Positions 44,787 to 54,305 of a DNA stretch of 64,000 nucleotides are shown here, piece after piece. Source of the stretch: JAFGTP01 sp964498725 (lineage in GTDB: Bacteria > Fidelibacterota > UBA2242 > JAFGTP01); assembly GCA_964498725.1 (NCBI GenBank), contig CAZCHS010000005.1, forward strand, positions 23,015 to 87,014. The letters run 5' to 3'. How positions within the stretch are numbered: the stretch's first letter is position 1; every line of letters starts with the position of its first letter. Position numbers and translations under genes: made by a program. The notes beneath the pieces were generated by a model. That model was given only the letters and a program-made list of their open reading frames with translations. It was not told the origin of the DNA and searched no databases.

Positions 44787-44868
44787 ATTCAAAATTTTTG
44801 TTAAATTCTTTGCGTATTACAGGTCATCTATTGTATTATTAGACATTAACCGAAAGAATGCAAATTCC

Positions 44869-46758
44869 ATGAATAAAAAACCAGATATTCAGCAAATAGA
44901 AAAAGAGAACCGGCAACTAAAACAAAAACTAAAATACTATTCTTCCCTGTTACAAAACCAGAATGATGCGGTAATTATTCATGATTTTGACGGTAATATT
45001 ATTGCCTGGGACAAAGGTGCAGAAACTATTTTTGGCTGGGAACAGAAGGAATTACTATCTTCTTCAATTTACGATATTATTCCCATTGATAAACGCGATG
45101 ATTACAAAACTTTTGTTCAACAGGTGAAAAGCGGCGAAGATCTGGATTATTTTGAAACCCAAAAAATTGCCAAAGACAACAAAGTCCGGGATGTATGGTT
45201 GACTTATAAAGTGCTTGGCGGGGAAAACCCCAATGCCATTGCCACAACTGAGCGGGATATTACGGAACGGAAAAAAGCCGCTGAAACGATCCGCAAAAGC
45301 GAAGAAAAATACCAGACCCTGCTAAACTCTCTGGGTGATGGTGTCATACTACTCGATGATAATTTTGAAATCATTCTCACCAACCCGGCGGCTGAGAAAA
45401 TTCTATTCCTTTCCGAAGAAGATAGGTCACCAATTAATATTCGGGAATTTCTTGACCAAAAACACCTGGATATTTTACGGGAGCACTTGCTGGAGCACCG
45501 CGGAGAAGTCGATACCTTTGAATTGGAAATTACCCGTAAAGATGGAGAACCGCGACTCATTCAAATCACCCTCTCCACGCCAAAAGAACAATTGGAAGAA
45601 GAAGAAAACACCCTCTGCATTATTCGTGATGTCACTGATATACGAAAAATGGAAGAAGACCTGATAAAGACCGATAAACTGGAATCCCTTGGTTTGCTGG
45701 CTGGCGGCATTGCCCATGATTTTAATAATATCCTCTCCATAATCAACGGCAATATTACTTTGGCCAAAATGGTGATGGATAACAAAGAAAAACTCACCGA
45801 ACGTCTGGACAGAATTGCTACCGCTAACGAACGCGCCAAGCAATTAACCACCCAGATCAGCACACTTTCAAAAGGTCACTCCGTCAATAAGATGCAAATT
45901 TCTCCGGAAAAACTGGTCAAAGAATCCATCAATCTCACATTGAAAACAAAAAAAGTAGATTACTCACTGGATATCGATGAAAACCTGCCCACCTTTCTGG
46001 CTGATGAAGGCCAGTTGAGCCAGGTGTTAAACAATCTCTTTATCAATGCCTCCCATGCCATTGACCAAAGAACCGGGAAAGTCCGGATCAGTGTCAATCA
46101 GGTGGCCCTTAAACCGGAAAATCAGTATACGCTTCCTCCCGGCGATTATATTAAAATCCAGGTCAAAGATAACGGCTGTGGTATTCCCGAACAAAATCTC
46201 AAGAAAATTTTCGATCCCTACTTCACTACCAAGCAAACCGGCACTGGGCTGGGGCTGAGTACTTCAATTTCTATCATTAACAAGCACAAGGGAAAAATGA
46301 CTGTTGATTCCAAAGTCAATGTTGGTACTACCTTTGATATTATTTTACCTATTACACAGCGGGACAGAAAGCACCGGGAAGAAACCCTTTTTAAGAGCAA
46401 TGGAACTGTTCTTTTTATGGATGATGAAGACTCCATTAACTCGATAGCGGAACTGTTTTTTAAAAAGCTCAACTATGAAATCAGCCTGGCTAAAGAAGGG
46501 CAGGAAGCGGTTGATCTTTATAAAAAACATCTTGATAAAGGAAAGCCCTTTGATTATGTCTTTCTGGATCTGAATATTCCCAATGGAATGGATGGGTTTG
46601 AATGTGCCGAAGAATTGTTAAAACTTAATCCCGATGCCAAAATCATTGCCGTCAGCGGCAACCTGGTGCTGTCAAAATATAAACAGCACGGTTTTATCAA
46701 AGCTCTGAAAAAGCCCTTTCGAATTTCAAATATTCAAACTATTTTAAAAGAAATTTAA
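44869..46758 (+). CDS. Cytoplasmic hybrid histidine kinase with two PAS domains and a receiver
   Basis: 629 residues and no membrane helix, so it senses a cytoplasmic signal. Order: an N-terminal coiled coil, PAS (about 25-140), PAS (about 140-260, DGVILLDDNFEIILTNPA), HisKA with the phospho-acceptor in GGIAHDFNNIL (near residue 285), and HATPase (about 370-495) with NLFINASHAI, DNGCGIP and GTGLGLS. A C-terminal receiver follows (about 510-629) with acidic DDED, the phosphorylated Asp in FLDLNIPNG, and a KKPF end. No output-domain response regulator is adjacent, so its partner must lie elsewhere. It is a monocistronic gene after rho and converges with the TolC gene, 3 bases apart. Confidence 0.92.
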   Translation: MNKKPDIQQIEKENRQLKQKLKYYSSLLQNQNDAVIIHDFDGNIIAWDKGAETIFGWEQKELLSSSIYDIIPIDKRDDYKTFVQQVKSGEDLDYFETQKIAKDNKVRDVWLTYKVLGGENPNAIATTERDITERKKAAETIRKSEEKYQTLLNSLGDGVILLDDNFEIILTNPAAEKILFLSEEDRSPINIREFLDQKHLDILREHLLEHRGEVDTFELEITRKDGEPRLIQITLSTPKEQLEEEENTLCIIRDVTDIRKMEEDLIKTDKLESLGLLAGGIAHDFNNILSIINGNITLAKMVMDNKEKLTERLDRIATANERAKQLTTQISTLSKGHSVNKMQISPEKLVKESINLTLKTKKVDYSLDIDENLPTFLADEGQLSQVLNNLFINASHAIDQRTGKVRISVNQVALKPENQYTLPPGDYIKIQVKDNGCGIPEQNLKKIFDPYFTTKQTGTGLGLSTSISIINKHKGKMTVDSKVNVGTTFDIILPITQRDRKHREETLFKSNGTVLFMDDEDSINSIAELFFKKLNYEISLAKEGQEAVDLYKKHLDKGKPFDYVFLDLNIPNGMDGFECAEELLKLNPDAKIIAVSGNLVLSKYKQHGFIKALKKPFRISNIQTILKEI

Positions 46759-46761
46759 GTG

Positions 46762-48243
46762 CTAATCAACCACCGGCTTTTGTAATTCATAATCATAAAA
46801 AGTTTTACGCGTTAAATCAGCCAATTTTAATTTATAGGTAATATAGGCATTCAGCCGGGTTGTATAGGCTTGATTCAACCGGTTTCGATTCAGCGCCAAA
46901 GTCTGGCTGTTAATGTCACCGTTGGCAAATCGTTGGGTACTGATCTCAAAGGATTTTTCAGCCACCTCCACATTTTGTTCCAGAAGTTGTAAGCGTCGCA
47001 ATGCGCTTTGCAGTTCATTAACAGTGCTGCGAATATCACGGCGCACATTGACCTTTTCATTCTCGATAGTATAATCGGCTTTACGAATTCTGGCCCGGGC
47101 CGCATCAACCCGCGCCCGGTTGACCCCCCAGTCCCAGAGAGGAATGGATATATTTAATGAAACACCCCTGTTGCCCTGGCGCTCAATCAAATTATCAACC
47201 GCGCCGTCGACTGTGTTCATGTATGCGAGATTAATATCATTTTCACCAACACCGATAAAATCATAATAACCTTCTATAGAGCCGGTCACCTGACCATTGA
47301 CCCGGGTTCTTTTCAGGCTGATTTCCGCCAGTTCTTTGGAAATTTCACTCTCACGGATCTCCAGCCGATATTTCAATCCGCGCTCAACAGCATCACTCTG
47401 ATCCACGTAGACCTTTTCATAGGTCAACTGATAATCCAGATCCAGATCATTCCCCAGGCCGATTCCTAAAAATTGCTTCAGTAAGTCTTCATGGGCCTGG
47501 ACATTGGATTGGGCAATGGCATAATTATTTTCCGCCTCCGCCTGATCAATCTCCATCTCGAGAGCTTCTACCTCGGCAATGACACCGGCTTTGTATTTAT
47601 TCTGTGCCAGTTCATGAGCTTCCTTTTGGTATTCCAGGGTTTGTTTGGCGATTTTTTCCTGTTCCTGTGAAGAGACCAGATTATAAAAGAGTTGTGAAAC
47701 TTCATATTTCAGGTCCAGTTCAGCGCGCTTCATCTGTTTTTTGGATTGTTCATAATTTAATCGCGCTCTTTTTAATGAGGATTGAATTTCATTGTAGATA
47801 TAGAAGGCCTGCAACGGTTGTTCAAAACCAATTCGTGTATTCAGTTGGACAGTATTCCGGTCACGAAAATAATCACTGGTGGAATAGATGCCGGAACTGA
47901 AATAAATATTCCCGTCTGTCGGCAAGGGTTGACGAATATAGAGGTTGCTTGAGTAGATCGCCTGTTTGATGGGTGTGTAATAAACCCCCAGGCTGTCCTC
48001 AAATCGCTGCATGGTCTCTTTATAATCTGGCATGGTCAGATTTAAATGAATATTGGTGCGTAAGGAATGGGTAGCCGCTTTTAATTCATATTCCGCGCTC
48101 TTGAAATTTTCCCGCAGGGTTTTCATTTTGTAGCTTTTTTCCATTGCCCGATTCAGACATTCGTCGAAATTCAGGAAAAAAGAATCAGCGTTCAAAACCG
48201 TGGTAATCACTAAAAAAATGACAGCTAAATGTTTAATTTTCAT
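46762..48243 (-). CDS. TolC-family outer-membrane efflux protein
   Basis: 493 residues with the signal peptide MKIKHLAVIFLVITTVLNA. The mature protein has the internal duplication of TolC proteins: two long helical halves that form the periplasmic tunnel (KSYKMKTLRENFKSAEYELK; a second near residues 200-240 with AHELAQNKYKAGVIAEVE; and repeats near 400-460 with FEISTQRFANGD) separated by beta strands of the barrel. It is the last gene of the unit that begins with plsX, after the adaptors and the permease, and forms the outer-membrane channel of that exporter. The cargo is unknown. Confidence 0.9.
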   Translation of the reverse strand: MKIKHLAVIFLVITTVLNADSFFLNFDECLNRAMEKSYKMKTLRENFKSAEYELKAATHSLRTNIHLNLTMPDYKETMQRFEDSLGVYYTPIKQAIYSSNLYIRQPLPTDGNIYFSSGIYSTSDYFRDRNTVQLNTRIGFEQPLQAFYIYNEIQSSLKRARLNYEQSKKQMKRAELDLKYEVSQLFYNLVSSQEQEKIAKQTLEYQKEAHELAQNKYKAGVIAEVEALEMEIDQAEAENNYAIAQSNVQAHEDLLKQFLGIGLGNDLDLDYQLTYEKVYVDQSDAVERGLKYRLEIRESEISKELAEISLKRTRVNGQVTGSIEGYYDFIGVGENDINLAYMNTVDGAVDNLIERQGNRGVSLNISIPLWDWGVNRARVDAARARIRKADYTIENEKVNVRRDIRSTVNELQSALRRLQLLEQNVEVAEKSFEISTQRFANGDINSQTLALNRNRLNQAYTTRLNAYITYKLKLADLTRKTFYDYELQKPVVD

Positions 48244-48284
48244 AAATATATCCTGTAGTTGAAATCATTATTCATATTAACCTA

Positions 48285-49565
48285 TTACTCATAGCGCAAG
48301 GCTTCAATGGGATCCAGTTCCGCCGCTTTTTTGGCCGGAAAAAATCCAAACAGAATTCCCACTAAACTGGAAACGCCGACCGCCAGGACCACCGACCATA
48401 AACTGACGACAGTTTCCCATTCGGAAAAAGCGGTCACACCCCAGGTCAAAACATATCCCAGGACAATACCAACCAATCCCCCACCCAGGCTGATAATAAT
48501 GGATTCCACCAAAAACTGATTGCGAATATCCAGTTTGGTCGCACCCAATGAGCGCCGCAAGCCGATTTCTTTGGTTCGTTCCAGAATTGACGCCAGCATA
48601 ATATTCATAATTCCGATTCCGCCAACCAGAAGGGAAATGCCGGCGATAGCACCCATAACAATATTAAATATCCGCTGGGTTTCCTCGCTCTGTTTGAGCA
48701 ATTGTTCCGGCACGATCAGTTTATAATTTTTTTCTTCTTTGTGCCGGCGAAACAGTACCTGATCGAGAAACTCCGATGTAGAGGTGACGAAATCACTGTT
48801 GGAAACCTGTAAAATGATTTGGTCCAATTCCGATTTTTTCGGATCACGGTCGATTCGGGCTTCCATGGTCCTGATAGGTATAAACACACGGCGATTGAGA
48901 TTGATTTCTGTGTTGCCGGCCACACTGATCGGTTCGTATTCCAGAATGCCGACAACTGTAAACCAAACATTGTTGATCCGGACTTTTTTCCCAAGGGGAT
49001 ATTCATTGCCAAAAAGCAAAATCAGCAGGTCATGTCCCAGAATACAGACGCGATTACTGACTTTATTATCATGATGTGAAAAGTAGCCTCCCTGGGCCGT
49101 ATTCAAAGACATGATCCCAAAATATTCAGGCTGTGTGCCGATCACCTCAACTTCTTCAAACCGTTTTTGATAATTTACTTCCAGTTCTTCCTGCAATACC
49201 GGCACGGAATTTTGTGCGGTGGGAATAATCTTTTGTACGGCCTGGAGGTCCTGATAATTTAGCAATACGCTGTTTTCCCCGGGTTTGTTTTCCACTTCCG
49301 CCTGCTGTATAATAATGTTGTTAAGGCCAAGGGCCTGGATCTGCGAAAGGGTTTTACGCCGGGCGCCTTCTCCGATAGCCAGCATTGATATGACCGAGGC
49401 AACACCAAAAATAATTCCCAGCATCGTCAGAAATGTACGGGTTTTATGTTCCCGCAACCCTTTAATGCTGATTTTTAATATCTCACCGGTAATGAGTTTT
49501 AATTTCCGGTTTAAAACCGTAGAATTCTTGAAAATATTTTTAATATTTTTTGTTATTTTTTTCAT
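48285..49565 (-). CDS. MacB-type ABC transporter permease without ATPase domain
   Basis: 426 residues. Architecture is the permease half of MacB: a first membrane helix (REHKTRTFLTMLGIIFGVASVIS, about residues 37-60), a large periplasmic MacB_PCD domain (about 65-270), and an FtsX domain with three helices (LVGGIGIMNIMLASILER, LVESIIISLGGGLVG, and LGVSSLVGILFG-like stretches). The coupling motif TKEIGLRRSLGA is present. There is no ATP-binding cassette in this protein, and no separate ABC ATPase gene lies in the operon, although the family needs one. It is preceded by two adaptors and followed by TolC. Confidence 0.9.
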   Translation of the reverse strand: MKKITKNIKNIFKNSTVLNRKLKLITGEILKISIKGLREHKTRTFLTMLGIIFGVASVISMLAIGEGARRKTLSQIQALGLNNIIIQQAEVENKPGENSVLLNYQDLQAVQKIIPTAQNSVPVLQEELEVNYQKRFEEVEVIGTQPEYFGIMSLNTAQGGYFSHHDNKVSNRVCILGHDLLILLFGNEYPLGKKVRINNVWFTVVGILEYEPISVAGNTEINLNRRVFIPIRTMEARIDRDPKKSELDQIILQVSNSDFVTSTSEFLDQVLFRRHKEEKNYKLIVPEQLLKQSEETQRIFNIVMGAIAGISLLVGGIGIMNIMLASILERTKEIGLRRSLGATKLDIRNQFLVESIIISLGGGLVGIVLGYVLTWGVTAFSEWETVVSLWSVVLAVGVSSLVGILFGFFPAKKAAELDPIEALRYE

Positions 49566-49568
49566 AAT

Positions 49569-50849
49569 CTATCCGCGAATGATCACTTGTTCCGTTCGCC
49601 CGGAGTCACTGCGCTGTCGTTCGGATTTATTTTTTGATTTGCCGTTTTCGGTATTTTGAGATTTGATCAGCCGAATTTCATCACCGGCTTTCAGTCCTTC
49701 TTCAATAACAATCAAATCCGAACTCACCTTGCCGGTTTTAACCGGTATAAACTTGCCACTGGCATTATAAACACCGATTTCTTCATCCCTGTTTGTCACG
49801 GCATCGATGGGAATCGAGATAACATCATTGAGTTGCTCAACAATGATTTGACAGTCAGCACTCATGCCCGGCCTTAATCCTTCGAATACTTCATTGATCT
49901 TTACTTCTACCTCAAAAACCTTTTTGCCGGAATTTTCATCTTCGTGGGCCAGGGAGGCAATATTGGTAATTAAACCGGTAAATGCTTTTTCCGGCAGGGC
50001 ATCGATCTCAAGATTAACCTTTTGCGCCGTATCAATACTGGAAATATTCACTTCATTGACATTGAGCATCACTTTCATGTTACTTTTTTCCGGAATTTCC
50101 ATTAATGGCTGAGAGCGCCAGGGTGTGGACCCTACACTGATCTTCTCCCTGCCATTAGGACCCCAAATCTTTTTATAGACGACTAATCCCTCGCTGGGTG
50201 CTGTAATGGTCAGCTTTGCCATATCATCTTTAGCCCGCTGCAAATTCATTTTGGCCTGGTTAATTTTCAATTCGGCCTGTCGCAGGGCGGCGGCGTTGAT
50301 CTCTTTGTTTTTTTCGATCTTTTCCACTAATTGGTTATAGGATATTTCAGCTTTTTTCAATGAATATTCTATTTCTTTGCGTTTATTTTCGGCTTCATAC
50401 TTAGCGTTTTTCGCCCGCAAGCGGGTCTGTTCAAGGCTGTACTCTTCGATTTTTAACTGGCTATCAAGGTCAGCCTGTGTTTTTTCAATATTGGCCATTT
50501 GGCTTTCATAAGCCGCTTCGGCTTTGTCCAGCTCATTCTGAACATTTTGTACCCGCTCCTCAAACTCGGCGGTATCAAACTGGAGCAGAAAATCCCCTTT
50601 TTCCACATAGGTTCCTTCATCCACCATACGGATAATCCTGATATTCCCCCAGATACGGCTCGGTGAATTAACAATGGTGGAGCTGCCGGCCTGCACAATG
50701 CCGTCAGCATAGACATCTATCAGAAATTCCCCACGGTTTACTTTGAATAAGGGATAATTTTCCTGTTTGCCTATTTTGTTGATGCCAAAAAGGACAGCAA
50801 TAGCAATGATAATTACTGCAATAAATCGAAAACTTTTACTTTTTGTCAT
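49569..50849 (-). CDS. HlyD/MacA-type periplasmic adaptor protein
   Basis: 426 residues with a signal anchor (about residues 7-25). A biotinyl-lipoyl half, a long coiled-coil hairpin (about 95-200, rich in Lys/Glu/Gln), and the second half with the GRREK/TAPSEGLVVYKKI segment and beta-barrel domain follow the MacA/HlyD plan. The C-terminal tail is strongly basic (SKNKSERQRSD). Membrane-fusion proteins join an inner-membrane transporter to TolC. It lies 4 bases upstream of the MacB-type permease gene and shares the operon with another adaptor. Confidence 0.85.
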   Translation of the reverse strand: MTKSKSFRFIAVIIIAIAVLFGINKIGKQENYPLFKVNRGEFLIDVYADGIVQAGSSTIVNSPSRIWGNIRIIRMVDEGTYVEKGDFLLQFDTAEFEERVQNVQNELDKAEAAYESQMANIEKTQADLDSQLKIEEYSLEQTRLRAKNAKYEAENKRKEIEYSLKKAEISYNQLVEKIEKNKEINAAALRQAELKINQAKMNLQRAKDDMAKLTITAPSEGLVVYKKIWGPNGREKISVGSTPWRSQPLMEIPEKSNMKVMLNVNEVNISSIDTAQKVNLEIDALPEKAFTGLITNIASLAHEDENSGKKVFEVEVKINEVFEGLRPGMSADCQIIVEQLNDVISIPIDAVTNRDEEIGVYNASGKFIPVKTGKVSSDLIVIEEGLKAGDEIRLIKSQNTENGKSKNKSERQRSDSGRTEQVIIRG

Positions 50850-50872
50850 AGGGTTGCCTTTTGATCTGTTTA

Positions 50873-52045
50873 TTAAAAATTGGGTATATTTATATTTTCT
50901 TTTAATTCCATATCAGATGTTAGAGCGCCACTAACATAAGCCTTGCCATCATAAATATCGATGACCGCTACGGGCAATCGACTGGTAGCGGTTCTCACAA
51001 AATATCCGTCGGCGTCTTTAAACAAACACCAGGCCGGTATTGAAAAGCCATCTAAATTTTTACCAATTTCGATGCTCACTTTGACAGTTAAGCCCGGTTT
51101 CATACGATAATTTTTGGGGCTGTTAATATTAACACTGATCGGATAAATGCGCAGTTTGCTTTCTTCGCTTTCATCGGCAATTTTTGAAATGTAAGCGACC
51201 TCACCCAAAAAGGTGGTATCTGGGTAGGCCAGCACCTGTATCTCGGCCGGTTGCCCCAGTTTTATTTTCGAAATATCCACTTCGCTGAGATCAATATCCA
51301 CCTGCATATTATTCAAATCCGGTATTTGCAAAATAATACTGGCGGGACGAATGGAATCCCCGATCTTAACCTTGGCGCCCCGTCCCCTGCGTCCGGTCTT
51401 ATGATAGACCACAATACCAGATTTCGGTGATGTCATCACCATGTCATCGATCATTTCCCGGTAATTTTTCATGCGGGTACGGTATTGTTCTAATTGCAGG
51501 TTGGTTTCATTTTCATCATTCCGGTTCAATATTTTCTGAGATTCCAGAGTTTGTTTGGTTTTTTTGATATTTAATTCGACTTTTTTCAATTCCAGTTCAA
51601 CGGTTTTCTGATCGGCTTCGGAATTATATTTGGATTGCTCCAATTGATTTAAAGTGATCTCTTTTTGGATTTCCAGTGTTCTGATCTGGTTTTTAATTTC
51701 TTTGATGGTTTGTTGATTGCGAAGTTGCTTTTCCACCATTTGTTTTTCCAGCTGTTCCAGTTGTTGCCGGGCTTCATCCAGTTGTTGCTCAACTTCTTTG
51801 CTGTCAAAGACAACTACTGTATCGCCTTTTTCCACCCAACTTCCCTCTTCCGGCAGATAGAGAATTTTATAATTGAGGTTCCAGTTGCGCGGTGCAATGA
51901 TCCGGGTAGAATTCTGGGACTTAAGTTCCCCCGACAAAGTAATCATAATATTTTCTTTGATAGGCTTGTTGGCATTACCAAACAGCAATACTACGCCCAC
52001 GAGGGACAGCAGTAAAATTAATTTCAAATTATTCATTAATTTCAT
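50873..52045 (-). CDS. Second HlyD-family periplasmic adaptor
   Basis: 390 residues. The N-terminal helix LILLLSLVGVVLLFGNA anchors it in the membrane. A long coiled coil (about residues 80-190, with Gln/Lys/Glu heptads such as LEQLEKQMVEKQ) is followed by TSPKSGIVVYHKTG and a C-terminal beta-barrel part. It is related to, but clearly distinct from, the adaptor encoded directly downstream, so the operon has two adaptors for one permease. It overlaps the end of plsX by 17 bases. Two adaptors could make a mixed hexamer or serve two pumps. Confidence 0.82.
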   Translation of the reverse strand: MKLMNNLKLILLLSLVGVVLLFGNANKPIKENIMITLSGELKSQNSTRIIAPRNWNLNYKILYLPEEGSWVEKGDTVVVFDSKEVEQQLDEARQQLEQLEKQMVEKQLRNQQTIKEIKNQIRTLEIQKEITLNQLEQSKYNSEADQKTVELELKKVELNIKKTKQTLESQKILNRNDENETNLQLEQYRTRMKNYREMIDDMVMTSPKSGIVVYHKTGRRGRGAKVKIGDSIRPASIILQIPDLNNMQVDIDLSEVDISKIKLGQPAEIQVLAYPDTTFLGEVAYISKIADESEESKLRIYPISVNINSPKNYRMKPGLTVKVSIEIGKNLDGFSIPAWCLFKDADGYFVRTATSRLPVAVIDIYDGKAYVSGALTSDMELKENINIPNF

Positions 52046-53078
52046 TCTTTTCCCGGTTATTAGTCAGTTCTTCTGATATTTTTTCACTCAATTGGTTTTC
52101 ATAACTCTTTTTAGCGATTTTTATGGCATTAAAAAAGGCTTTAACATTGGAGCGGCCATGGGCTTTGACTACAATTTTTTCAAAACCCAGTAAAGGCGCA
52201 CCGCCATATTCACTATAATCCAGCAGCGGCTTGATTTTTTGAATCCCACTGTTTAACAGGTAGAGCCCGGCCTTCCAAAAAATATTTTTACGGGCGGCGA
52301 ACTTCCCTATTTCCAGAAGGGATTCCACCATTCCTTCAGTGGTTTTCAAAACAACATTTCCGGCGAAACCATCGGTGACAATAACATCGGCCTCTCCGTT
52401 AAAAATTTTATTCCCTTCGATATTGCCCCTGAAGTCAAGGCATGGATAATCCGACAATTTTTGGTAGGCATTGACCAGGATCTTTCCGCCTTTATGGGCT
52501 TCGTCGCCAATATTCAGCAGGTAGATTTTTGGATTCAACTTACCGGTGAGTATTGTAAAATAAATCTTTCCCATAACGGCAAACTGCAGCAGGTCTTCAT
52601 CGCTGCAATCATTATTCGCACCAACATCCAATATCAGGCTGTAATGCTTTTTGCGGCCGGTCAGAAATTTTTTCGTAGGAAAGAGTGAAACGATAGCGAC
52701 TTTATTGATCCCTTTTATCCGGGGTATATTCTTCAGGGATGATAAAATATAGGCGCCGGTATTTCCGGCTGAAACCACAGCCTGAGCCTTATCATCATCA
52801 CACATTTTTACTGCCAGGTTCATGGAAGCGTTTTTTTTCTGGCGTATAATATTGCGGGGAAATTCATTGTCACCAATATGGTCAAAGGTGTGTAAAATAG
52901 TAATTTTACCGGGATCATGCTTTTCCTGCTCAAGCAGTTTGTTGATTTTTTCTTCATCGCCGATCAGGCAAAAATTGACATCCATCTGCAGTGACGCTCT
53001 GGCACAGGCTTTTACCGGAACCGCCGGACTATCATCACCGCCCATTACATCTACCGCAATATTTATGCTCTTATTCAT
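52029..53078 (-). CDS. plsX: Phosphate acyltransferase PlsX
   Basis: 349 residues, standard. Makes acyl-phosphate from acyl-ACP, the donor for PlsY in phospholipid synthesis. The N-terminal IAVDVMGGDDSPAVPV and the AGNTGAYI, VGAN and TDGFAGNVVLKTTEG motifs are the family signature. It normally sits next to fabH or rpmF. Here it instead heads an exporter operon, with its end overlapping the first adaptor gene by 17 bases. This placement may be chance, or may link membrane lipid supply to envelope export. Confidence 0.94.
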   Translation of the reverse strand: MNKSINIAVDVMGGDDSPAVPVKACARASLQMDVNFCLIGDEEKINKLLEQEKHDPGKITILHTFDHIGDNEFPRNIIRQKKNASMNLAVKMCDDDKAQAVVSAGNTGAYILSSLKNIPRIKGINKVAIVSLFPTKKFLTGRKKHYSLILDVGANNDCSDEDLLQFAVMGKIYFTILTGKLNPKIYLLNIGDEAHKGGKILVNAYQKLSDYPCLDFRGNIEGNKIFNGEADVIVTDGFAGNVVLKTTEGMVESLLEIGKFAARKNIFWKAGLYLLNSGIQKIKPLLDYSEYGGAPLLGFEKIVVKAHGRSNVKAFFNAIKIAKKSYENQLSEKISEELTNNREKNEINE

Positions 53079-53311
53079 ATCTCTGATAAGGTGCCTTCAA
53101 AATTATCATATTATTTAAATAAGTATACCAGTAATATATAAAACAGTTTCATAATTAATAAAATTTTTTATTAAAAACAACATAAAAATCATAAGCAGAA
53201 ACCATGAAGAAACCAATCCTTATATAAATGAATAGAAATACCGGAATTGGATTTTTAAGTCTTAAGGATTAAATTTGGACTCTTTTTGATAATAACCTTA
53301 TTGGAGTAAAA

Positions 53312-53857
53312 ATGAGTAACCATTATGACAAAGGATTGAAACAGGTGGAATGCAAACAATTCAAGAACGCCATCAAATCCTTTACCGAATCGATTGAAAA
53401 TGAAGAAAAAATTCTGGAATCCCTGCTGCACCGTTCCAGCTGCTATCTTCATTTTAAAAATTTTGCTGAGGCAGCGGAAGACTTGTCCAGGGCCATTGAT
53501 ATGGATCCCACCTATGAAGAATTTTACTACAATCGCGCTATGGCTTATGTTAATTTACAGGAATATGATAAGGCGCTGAATGATTACAGCATTGCAGTGA
53601 CCCTGAATCCTAAATATAAAAACGCATACTATAATAAGGCCTCTGTACACATGAAACTGGATCAGCATGAGAAAGCCGTGGAAAATTTTCTGGAGGCCGG
53701 CGCACTGGGCCACAGGGAAGCCCTGATAGTCTGTAAACATTTCAATCAGCGGGGTGAGGAAATCAATGAAAACAAAAATAAAGATGAAAAGCCCGAAGAA
53801 TTCACCCCGGATATGGCGCGTCAACTATTAGCCACTTTAAAAAAGAACAGAAATTAA
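53312..53857 (+). CDS. TPR-repeat protein
   Basis: 181 residues, no signal peptide, cytoplasmic. Three or four tetratricopeptide repeats cover residues about 5-135, with the characteristic pattern (YDKGLKQVECKQFKNAI; EEFYYNRAMAYVNLQEYDKAL; KNAYYNKASVHMKLDQHEKAV). The C-terminal tail is acidic, then charged, ending in ATLKKNRN. TPR proteins hold partner proteins; the partner here is unknown. It is a single gene after GGAG and ends at a bidirectional terminator. Confidence 0.85.
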   Translation: MSNHYDKGLKQVECKQFKNAIKSFTESIENEEKILESLLHRSSCYLHFKNFAEAAEDLSRAIDMDPTYEEFYYNRAMAYVNLQEYDKALNDYSIAVTLNPKYKNAYYNKASVHMKLDQHEKAVENFLEAGALGHREALIVCKHFNQRGEEINENKNKDEKPEEFTPDMARQLLATLKKNRN

Positions 53858-53884
53858 AAAGGCGTTCACAAAATGAACGCCTTT
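53858..53884. terminator. Bidirectional terminator between the TPR and RNA-binding protein genes
   Basis: AAAGGCGTTCA (53858-53868) and TGAACGCCTTT (53874-53884) pair perfectly, with A- and T-runs at the ends. It serves the two convergent genes. Confidence 0.88.
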
Positions 53885-53907
53885 GGAAAAATCTATTGAA
53901 TAACGTT

Positions 53908-54153
53908 TTATCTTCTTGGTCGAGCCACGTTAACTTTTAAATTTCTACCGCCAACTTCTTTTCCGTTAACTTCTTCAATAGCTTCTTGTCCGGCAGCATC
54001 ATCTGCCATTTCCACGAAACCAAACCCTTTTGAGCGTCCTGTTTCACGGTCTGTGATAATTTTTACACTTGTCACTTCACCATACTGACCGAAAAGTTCT
54101 TTTAAGTCATCTTCACTAGTCGAATAGGAAATGTTTCCTACATAAATGTTCAT
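53908..54153 (-). CDS. Small RNA-recognition-motif (RRM) protein
   Basis: 81 residues, a single RRM with no tail. RNP2 is IYVGNISY at the N-terminus, and RNP1 is KGFGFVEM near residue 43. Such glycine-light RRM proteins are common in FCB and cyanobacterial genomes, where several are cold-induced RNA chaperones. It is transcribed alone, ending at the bidirectional terminator. The high-expression ribosome site AGGAGAA precedes the start. Confidence 0.93.
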   Translation of the reverse strand: MNIYVGNISYSTSEDDLKELFGQYGEVTSVKIITDRETGRSKGFGFVEMADDAAGQEAIEEVNGKEVGGRNLKVNVARPRR

Positions 54154-54305
54154 CTTAATTCTCCTAAAAAGTTCAAAAAAATACAGGGATAATTTATACA
54201 GGTTAAAAGTAAAATCCTAAGCTGTTTTTTAGTTTTTTTATTTTTTTTCGATATATCTGCAATAACTAAAAATAATCCCGGCAAACTGTTTAAATATAAA
54301 TTGTT

